Source: DATGMB01 sp035293845 (lineage in GTDB: Bacteria; Acidobacteriota; Terriglobia; Bryobacterales; Bryobacteraceae). From it: a stretch of DNA of 9,535 nt. The notes beneath the pieces were generated by a model. The model had not been told where the DNA came from. It did not search any database and saw only the letters and a list, made by a program, of their open reading frames with translations. This document shows positions 5,336-9,535 of this stretch, piece after piece. Location: the NCBI GenBank assembly GCA_035293845.1, contig DATGMB010000031.1, forward strand, positions 1 through 9,535. The letters are read 5' to 3'. The position numbers were made by a program, and so were the translations under genes. Numbering within the stretch: the first letter of the stretch is position 1; each line of letters opens with the position of its first letter.

Positions 5336-7259
5336 CGAAAAATTTCTCCACGTCCGCCAGCCGGGTGGTGAAACCGTAGTCCGGGAGGCTGTCGAAAAAT
5401 ACCTGGCCGTATCGTTGCTTCGTGATGCGGTTATCCAGCAGCACCAGCACGCCGCGATCCGATTTGGCGCGAATCAGCCGGCCGAATCCCTGTTTCAGGG
5501 CGATGGCCGCCTGCGGAATCTGGTAATCGTAGAACGGATTGCCGCCCGCCCGGCGGATGTTCTCGATCCGCGCATTGACCACCGGATCATTGGGCACCGC
5601 AAACGGCAGCTTATCTATGATAACGCAGCTCAACTGTTCGCCCGGCACGTCCACGCCCTGCCAGAACGAGGATGTTGCGAAGAGCACGCAGTTGGGCGTC
5701 TCGCGGAACTCTTCGAGCAGCGCCGAGCGCGGGCCGGTGCCCTGCAGCAGCGTGGGGTATTCGATTTCGAGCGAAACGCGGTCGTACACCAGGCGCATCT
5801 GCTGGTAGCTGGTGAAAAGCACGAACGCGCGCCCGCGGCTATGCCGCAGGATGCGCGCCACCTCCTCCGCCGCCGCCTTGGAGAATGCCGGGCTGCGCGG
5901 GTCCGGCAGGTGCTGAGGAATGTAGAGCAGCGATTGCTTCTGGTAATCGTAGTGCCCCGGCACCACCAGCGTGCGCGCGCCCTGGAGGCCAAGCCGCTTC
6001 TCGGCGTATTCGAAGCCGCCCGCCACGGCCAGCGTCGCCGACGTGAGGACTACCGTCTCCAGCTTCGAGAACAGCCGCTCGCAGAGGATGTTCGATACTT
6101 CGATCGGCGTGGCCTGCAGGAACACGCCGCGGCCGCGTTTCTCGAGCCAATAGACGTAGCGCTCGTCCTCCTCTTCGAGCAGGAATTGCAGCCCCATGCG
6201 CAGCTCGCCCGTGCGGCGGAAGAGCGGCACGATTTCCTCGGGCGGATTCTGGATCAGCTTCAGATGCGAGCCGACCAGGTCCAGCGCGGCGAGCAGGTCG
6301 GTGTAGATCTCTTCGTTGTCCTCGCGGAACGCGTCGCGGCCGGTGAACGCGACGCGCCGCTCCGCCTCGCCGAACAGGGTGAAGAACTGGTTGCTCAACT
6401 CCTCGAGCCGTTCCAGGATGCGGTCCAGCTCCGGCGTGCCGAACTTTTTCATGCGGCCGATGACGGCAATATCGCGCCGCAGCTCCTGAAACCGGTAGTT
6501 GCTGATCGAGACGCCGAAATATTGCCCGGCGACGTCTTCGATCTCGTGCGCTTCGTCGAACACCACCGCGTGATAATCGGGCAGGATGCCGCCCTCGCCG
6601 TTCTCGTCGCGCAGCGCGAGATCGGCGAAAAACAGGTGGTGATTGACGATGACGATGTCGCTTTCCATCGCGCGCTGGTGCATCAGGGTGATGAAGCAGC
6701 GCTCGAAGTTGGGGCACTTCTGGCCGGTGCAGAGGTCGCTGCGCGCGTCGATTTTGGCCCATGCGCTGCTGCCCTCGGGCAGCGTTTTGATTTCCGCGCG
6801 GTCACCGAATTCGGTGGTCTTTTCCCACTCGCGGATGATCTGGAAGTCGGCCACTTCTTCGAGTCCAGCCAGCACCGCGTTCTGGTCCGCGTCATAGATC
6901 TTCTGCCGGCAGGCGTAGTTGCTGCGGCCTTTCATGTAGCAGACCTTGAGCGGGCGCGAAAAGTGCTGCTGCAGAAACGGAACGTCCTTAAAGAAGAGCT
7001 GTTCCTGCAGGTTTTTGGTGCCGGTGGAAACGATGATCCGCTTGCCGGAGAGCAGCGCCGGGACCAGGTAAGCCAGCGTCTTGCCCGTGCCCGTGCCCGC
7101 TTCGACGATCAGGTGGCGCTTGTCCGCGAGCGCCGCTTCCACCGCTTCCGCCATCTCGACCTGCCCCGGCCGGAACTCGTAATTGGGATGCCATTTGGAC
7201 AGCGTGCCGCCGCGCGAAAAGAACTGTTTGGCGCCTGCGGTGCGGGCCTGGGTGGGCAT
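5328..7259 (-). CDS. dinG: DinG/XPD-type iron-sulfur ATP-dependent helicase
   Basis: A 643-residue superfamily 2 helicase of the DinG/YoaA/XPD type, which unwinds DNA 5' to 3' and helps resolve repair and replication intermediates. In order: a Q-motif-like YEFRPGQ at 27-33, Walker A AGTGTGKT at 54-61 with K60, and an iron-sulfur domain with candidate ligands C117, C177, C182 and C188 (SNYAC; LCTGQKCPNFERC). Then come VNHHLFFADLA (205-215), the DEAH box at 235-238, and near the C terminus SSFWQGVDVPGE, DKLPFAVPNDP and the motif VI arginine finger QGFGRLIR. No exonuclease domain is present, as in short DinG/YoaA forms. The start at 7259 has no strong Shine-Dalgarno site; a -10-like TTAAAAT lies only 10 bases upstream. 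It heads the operon with queD and the DUF433/DUF5615 pair. The symbol denotes family, not proven orthology. Confidence 0.93.
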   Translation of the reverse strand: MPTQARTAGAKQFFSRGGTLSKWHPNYEFRPGQVEMAEAVEAALADKRHLIVEAGTGTGKTLAYLVPALLSGKRIIVSTGTKNLQEQLFFKDVPFLQQHFSRPLKVCYMKGRSNYACRQKIYDADQNAVLAGLEEVADFQIIREWEKTTEFGDRAEIKTLPEGSSAWAKIDARSDLCTGQKCPNFERCFITLMHQRAMESDIVIVNHHLFFADLALRDENGEGGILPDYHAVVFDEAHEIEDVAGQYFGVSISNYRFQELRRDIAVIGRMKKFGTPELDRILERLEELSNQFFTLFGEAERRVAFTGRDAFREDNEEIYTDLLAALDLVGSHLKLIQNPPEEIVPLFRRTGELRMGLQFLLEEEDERYVYWLEKRGRGVFLQATPIEVSNILCERLFSKLETVVLTSATLAVAGGFEYAEKRLGLQGARTLVVPGHYDYQKQSLLYIPQHLPDPRSPAFSKAAAEEVARILRHSRGRAFVLFTSYQQMRLVYDRVSLEIEYPTLLQGTGPRSALLEEFRETPNCVLFATSSFWQGVDVPGEQLSCVIIDKLPFAVPNDPVVNARIENIRRAGGNPFYDYQIPQAAIALKQGFGRLIRAKSDRGVLVLLDNRITKQRYGQVFFDSLPDYGFTTRLADVEKFFDV

Positions 7260-7269
7260 GGGTGCTTCA

Positions 7270-7276
7270 ATTTTAA
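7270..7276 (-). promoter_or_regulatory. Possible -10 element of helicase operon
   Basis: TTAAAAT on the minus strand ends 10 bases before the ATG at 7259. If used, transcription would start almost at the start codon, giving a very short leader or none. No convincing -35 is visible upstream, so confidence is low. The divergent regulator gene shows a similar arrangement on the other strand of the same 84-base gap. Confidence 0.28.
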
Positions 7277-7328
7277 CAGCGCGCCGTACCGCCTACCCTC
7301 CCGCTACCGTCGGGGCGTCCATTTGATC

Positions 7329-7334
7329 TATAAT
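7329..7334 (+). promoter_or_regulatory. Consensus -10 box of padR operon, likely leaderless
   Basis: TATAAT at 7329-7334 is a perfect -10. The PadR start ATG is at 7344, only 9 bases further on, so a transcript beginning about 7 bases after the box would have a leader of roughly 3 bases. No Shine-Dalgarno sequence is present, which fits leaderless translation. The -35 region (about 7306-7311) does not match TTGACA. PadR proteins usually repress their own promoters, so this gap is also the natural operator site. Confidence 0.55.
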
Positions 7335-7343
7335 GCAGAACAA

Positions 7344-7676
7344 ATGCCGCCCGTCCACCTCGGCGAATTCGAGCAGATCGTGCTGCTGGCGATTCTGCGC
7401 TTGGGCGATAAGGCCTATGGCGTCCCGGTCCTCGCGGAAATCGAGAAGCGCGCGCGGCGGCGCGTTACGGTGGGCGCGCTGTATGCGACGCTCGACCGGC
7501 TGGAGGCGAAGGGCCTGGTGCACTCCTGGTTTGCCGATCCGACGCCGCAGCGGGGCGGGCGGTCGAAGCGGTATTTCCAGGTGCTGCCGGCAGGCATGGC
7601 GGCGCTGGCGGAATCGAAGGCGGCGCTCGATCGCATGTGGCACGGCATCAAGTGGAAAGGAGAATCCGGTGGCTGA
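7344..7676 (+). CDS. PadR-family transcriptional regulator
   Basis: A 110-residue winged-helix regulator of the PadR family. It starts MPPVHLGEFEQIVLLAILRL, with the typical LGEFEQ lead and the first helix. YGVPVLAEIEKRARRRVTVG leads into the recognition helix GALYATLDRLEAKGLV at 44-59. The wing is RGGRSKRYFQVLPAG at 70-84, followed by a short C-terminal helix (AALAESKAALDRMW) expected to dimerise. This is the short PadR type that accompanies acidobacterial permeases. The same frame is open far upstream, but that part is antisense to the helicase gene and is not coding. ATG 7344 is chosen because the family starts there and the -10 box is just in front. Its stop overlaps the permease start by 8 bases, so the pair is probably co-translated. 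The ligand or signal is unknown. Confidence 0.93.
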   Translation: MPPVHLGEFEQIVLLAILRLGDKAYGVPVLAEIEKRARRRVTVGALYATLDRLEAKGLVHSWFADPTPQRGGRSKRYFQVLPAGMAALAESKAALDRMWHGIKWKGESGG

Positions 7677-9535
7677 GAATCCTCCCCGAATGGCTGAGGC
7701 GCTGCTGCGGTGGCTGGTGGGCGGGCGCGATGCCGATGCCGTCGCGGGCGATCTCCGCGAGCAGTTCGCCGCGCGCGGCGGCGGGAGGCTTTGGTACTGG
7801 AGGCAGGCGCTGAGCTGCGCCGCCGTGCGTGTTTCCCCGCACCGGCGGATGCTGCCCGGCCTCGGCCAGGATTTCACCCACGCGCTCCGCACCATCCGCC
7901 GCAGCCCCGGCTACGCGCTCACGGCGATGTTCTGCCTGGCGCTGGCGATGGGCGTCAACACCACGTTGTTCAGTCTGCTCGACAGCATCTACTTCCGCAG
8001 GCTGCCTGTGCCGGAGGCCGACCGGCTAGTCAAGATCGAGCGTGAAAAGAATGCGCTGTGCTACTGGAGGGAATTCGTCGATTTCCGGGGCAGCCTGCGC
8101 AGCATGCAAACCGCCGGCTGGGGCACCCTGTTCTCGGACGAGATCAGCATCGGCAACCTCCGTATGCACGCTGTAGCGGAAATGGTGTCAGCCAACTTTG
8201 CTCACGTGCTTCGCGTGGGCACCGCCGCCGGACGGTGGTTCACGCCAGAGGACGATTCGCCCGCGGCGTCTCCGAGTGTGGTAATCAGTTACCGCTTCTG
8301 GAAATCACACATGAACGCCGATCCGGCGGCGGTCGGCTCCGTTCTGCGAACCGGCGCCGGGCAGTTGCGTATCGTCGGCATCGCCCCTTCCGGCTTCGAA
8401 GGCGCCTTCCCGCCATTTGCCATTGACTACTGGTTCCCCATGGCCGCGGTAACGGGCCGGCGGGATGCTCCGATGGCTCTCCTGGGGCGCCTTCAACCCC
8501 GCGCCACGCTGGACTCCGCCGCCGCTGAATTCCGCGTAATCGACGCGCGCCTGCGTTCCGATCCCCACGACCCGCGTGCGCCCTATCCGGCTACCATTCA
8601 GCCCTTTACCGGCCTCGCGTTCCAGGGCGGTGTGCGCCGTCTGGCGCCGCTGGCCCGCATGATGAGCTTCGTGTGCGCCGCCGTGCTGCTCATTGCCTGT
8701 CTGAACGTGGCCAACCTCCTGCTTTCGCGCGCTGCGGTGCGCCAGCGGGAACTCGCCATCCGCCACGGTCTCGGCGCCACTCGCTGGCGGTTATTCCGCG
8801 CGCGCCTGGTGGAGAGCCTGATCCTTTCGGCGGGCGGAGAGGTCATCGGGCTCGCTGCGGGCCACTGGATCGGCCGCGCTCTTGAGATCGCGCTGCCGTC
8901 GATTCCCGAAGAAGCCCTGCGCGGTCTGCAGTTTGGCCTCGATTGGCGCGTCGGTGCCTCCCTGACCGCAGTATCGATGGTGGCGGCGGCGGTCTTCGCC
9001 ATCGCTTCCGGCCGGGTAAGGGCCGTGCGGTGGCGCCAGATTTACTCCATCGCCCAAGTCACCTTCTCCCTGACTCTCCTGATTGCCACCGCCCTGCTGC
9101 TGCGCGGCCTCGACCACGCCCTTCACACCGACCCCGGCTTCGCCACGGACCGCCGGATGGTTGTGAACTTTTCCGACCGGCACGACCGCCTGGCGGCTCT
9201 CCTCGCCCGCGCCCGAGCCGTCCCCGGTATCGAAGATGCCACGCTCGCCCGTGTTCCGCTCGGGACCATAAGCGGCGCCTGTGCCACGCCGGCAGCGGAT
9301 GCGCCGCCGCGCCGCGTCAACCAGAACGTGGTCGAGCCGAATTATTTCGCCCTGATGCAGATCCCCATCCTACGCGGCGCCGGATTCACCGATGCTCCGG
9401 GCCTGCTGGTCAATGAATCCATGGCGCGCGCCTTCTGGCCCGGCCAGGAAGCCATTGGTAAGCCGCTGTGGACCGGCTGCACAGCCGCAACCCGCACCAT
9501 GCTGCCGGTGGCCGGCATCGTGCGCGATCTCGACA
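7669..9535 (+). CDS. ADOP-type MacB/FtsX-like ABC permease, 3' end cut
   Basis: The reading frame is open from GTG 7669 to the window end (622 codons, no stop), so the gene is partial. It starts with an acidobacterial permease prefix region (AVAGDLREQFAARG at 24-37, WYWRQAL at 42-48). QDFTHALRTIRRSPGY and a first membrane helix at about 82-104 follow, then a MacB-type periplasmic domain at about 105-325. Next is an FtsX domain with helices near 331-352, 381-409 and 428-448, including the coupling stretch RQRELAIRHGLGATRWRLFR. A fifth helix (about 458-478) and a second periplasmic domain (VNESMARAFWPGQEAIG) begin the duplicated half. This is the layout of acidobacterial duplicated orphan permeases, normally about 800 residues or more. 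No ATPase gene is seen in the window. AGGAGA at 7658-7663 lies 5 bases before the GTG. The substrate is unknown; MacB relatives move peptides, toxins or lipoproteins by mechanotransmission. Confidence 0.92.
   Translation, partial: MAENPPRMAEALLRWLVGGRDADAVAGDLREQFAARGGGRLWYWRQALSCAAVRVSPHRRMLPGLGQDFTHALRTIRRSPGYALTAMFCLALAMGVNTTLFSLLDSIYFRRLPVPEADRLVKIEREKNALCYWREFVDFRGSLRSMQTAGWGTLFSDEISIGNLRMHAVAEMVSANFAHVLRVGTAAGRWFTPEDDSPAASPSVVISYRFWKSHMNADPAAVGSVLRTGAGQLRIVGIAPSGFEGAFPPFAIDYWFPMAAVTGRRDAPMALLGRLQPRATLDSAAAEFRVIDARLRSDPHDPRAPYPATIQPFTGLAFQGGVRRLAPLARMMSFVCAAVLLIACLNVANLLLSRAAVRQRELAIRHGLGATRWRLFRARLVESLILSAGGEVIGLAAGHWIGRALEIALPSIPEEALRGLQFGLDWRVGASLTAVSMVAAAVFAIASGRVRAVRWRQIYSIAQVTFSLTLLIATALLLRGLDHALHTDPGFATDRRMVVNFSDRHDRLAALLARARAVPGIEDATLARVPLGTISGACATPAADAPPRRVNQNVVEPNYFALMQIPILRGAGFTDAPGLLVNESMARAFWPGQEAIGKPLWTGCTAATRTMLPVAGIVRDLD

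Noticed and set aside
4244..5371. A 375-residue open frame on the + strand
   Set aside because: It lies opposite the DUF5615, DUF433 and queD genes, which have clear family motifs. Its own translation is Arg/His-rich and unlike any family.
5839..6762. A 307-residue minus-strand frame inside the helicase gene
   Set aside because: It is an out-of-frame Arg/Ala/Pro-rich shadow of the helicase with no motif.
5283..7676. A 797-residue open frame on the + strand spanning the helicase gene
   Set aside because: It is antisense to the helicase and has no recognisable motifs until its last 110 codons, which are the PadR gene. High GC keeps the frame open by chance.
1..9535. CRISPR array, tRNA, rRNA or insertion sequence
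   Set aside because: No regularly spaced repeats, tRNA-like cloverleaf with a CCA end, rRNA core motif, transposase reading frame or terminal inverted repeats were seen by eye.

Overview
The window most likely comes from an Acidobacteriota genome, probably of the Bryobacterales / Candidatus Solibacter type. Three gene types point there: a PadR-type regulator overlapping a large MacB/FtsX-like permease with an acidobacterial N-terminal prefix (the ADOP arrangement), a secreted protein made of the domain known as TIGR03437 (first described from Solibacter), and a secreted carboxypeptidase-regulatory-like beta-domain protein. This assignment rests on recognised families, not on a database search.

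Layout, left to right. (1) 1-383: a seven-iron ferredoxin gene on the + strand with a possible promoter and a strong GC-rich hairpin behind it. (2) 384-858: a decayed, frame-broken TPR-like reading on the - strand. (3) 947-4029: a compact - strand cluster of three exported proteins, read in the order glycosidase-like protein, carboxypeptidase-regulatory-like protein, TIGR03437 protein. The first carries a one-base frameshift between its signal peptide and its main body. A possible promoter lies at 4132-4163. (4) 4388-7259: a tightly packed - strand operon read as DinG/XPD-type iron-sulfur helicase, QueD, a DUF433 antitoxin-like protein and a DUF5615 PIN-like toxin partner. The toxin gene has a one-base insertion just after its seventh codon. 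(5) 7344-9535: a divergent + strand operon of a PadR regulator and an ADOP-type permease, the latter cut by the window end.

Genes within each cluster look translationally coupled: dinG and queD overlap by 8 bases, DUF433 and the original toxin start overlap as ATGA, and padR and the permease overlap by 8 bases. The helicase, queD and permease reading frames are long and clean. The three frame breaks (TPR-like remnant, glycosidase-like gene, toxin) therefore look local and may be real decay rather than general sequence error, although raw reads would be needed to settle this.

The least described part is the exported three-gene cluster. The sequence supports secretion and an operon, but its function is not known to me. 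The glycosidase suggestion is weak and rests on a few motif-like positions.
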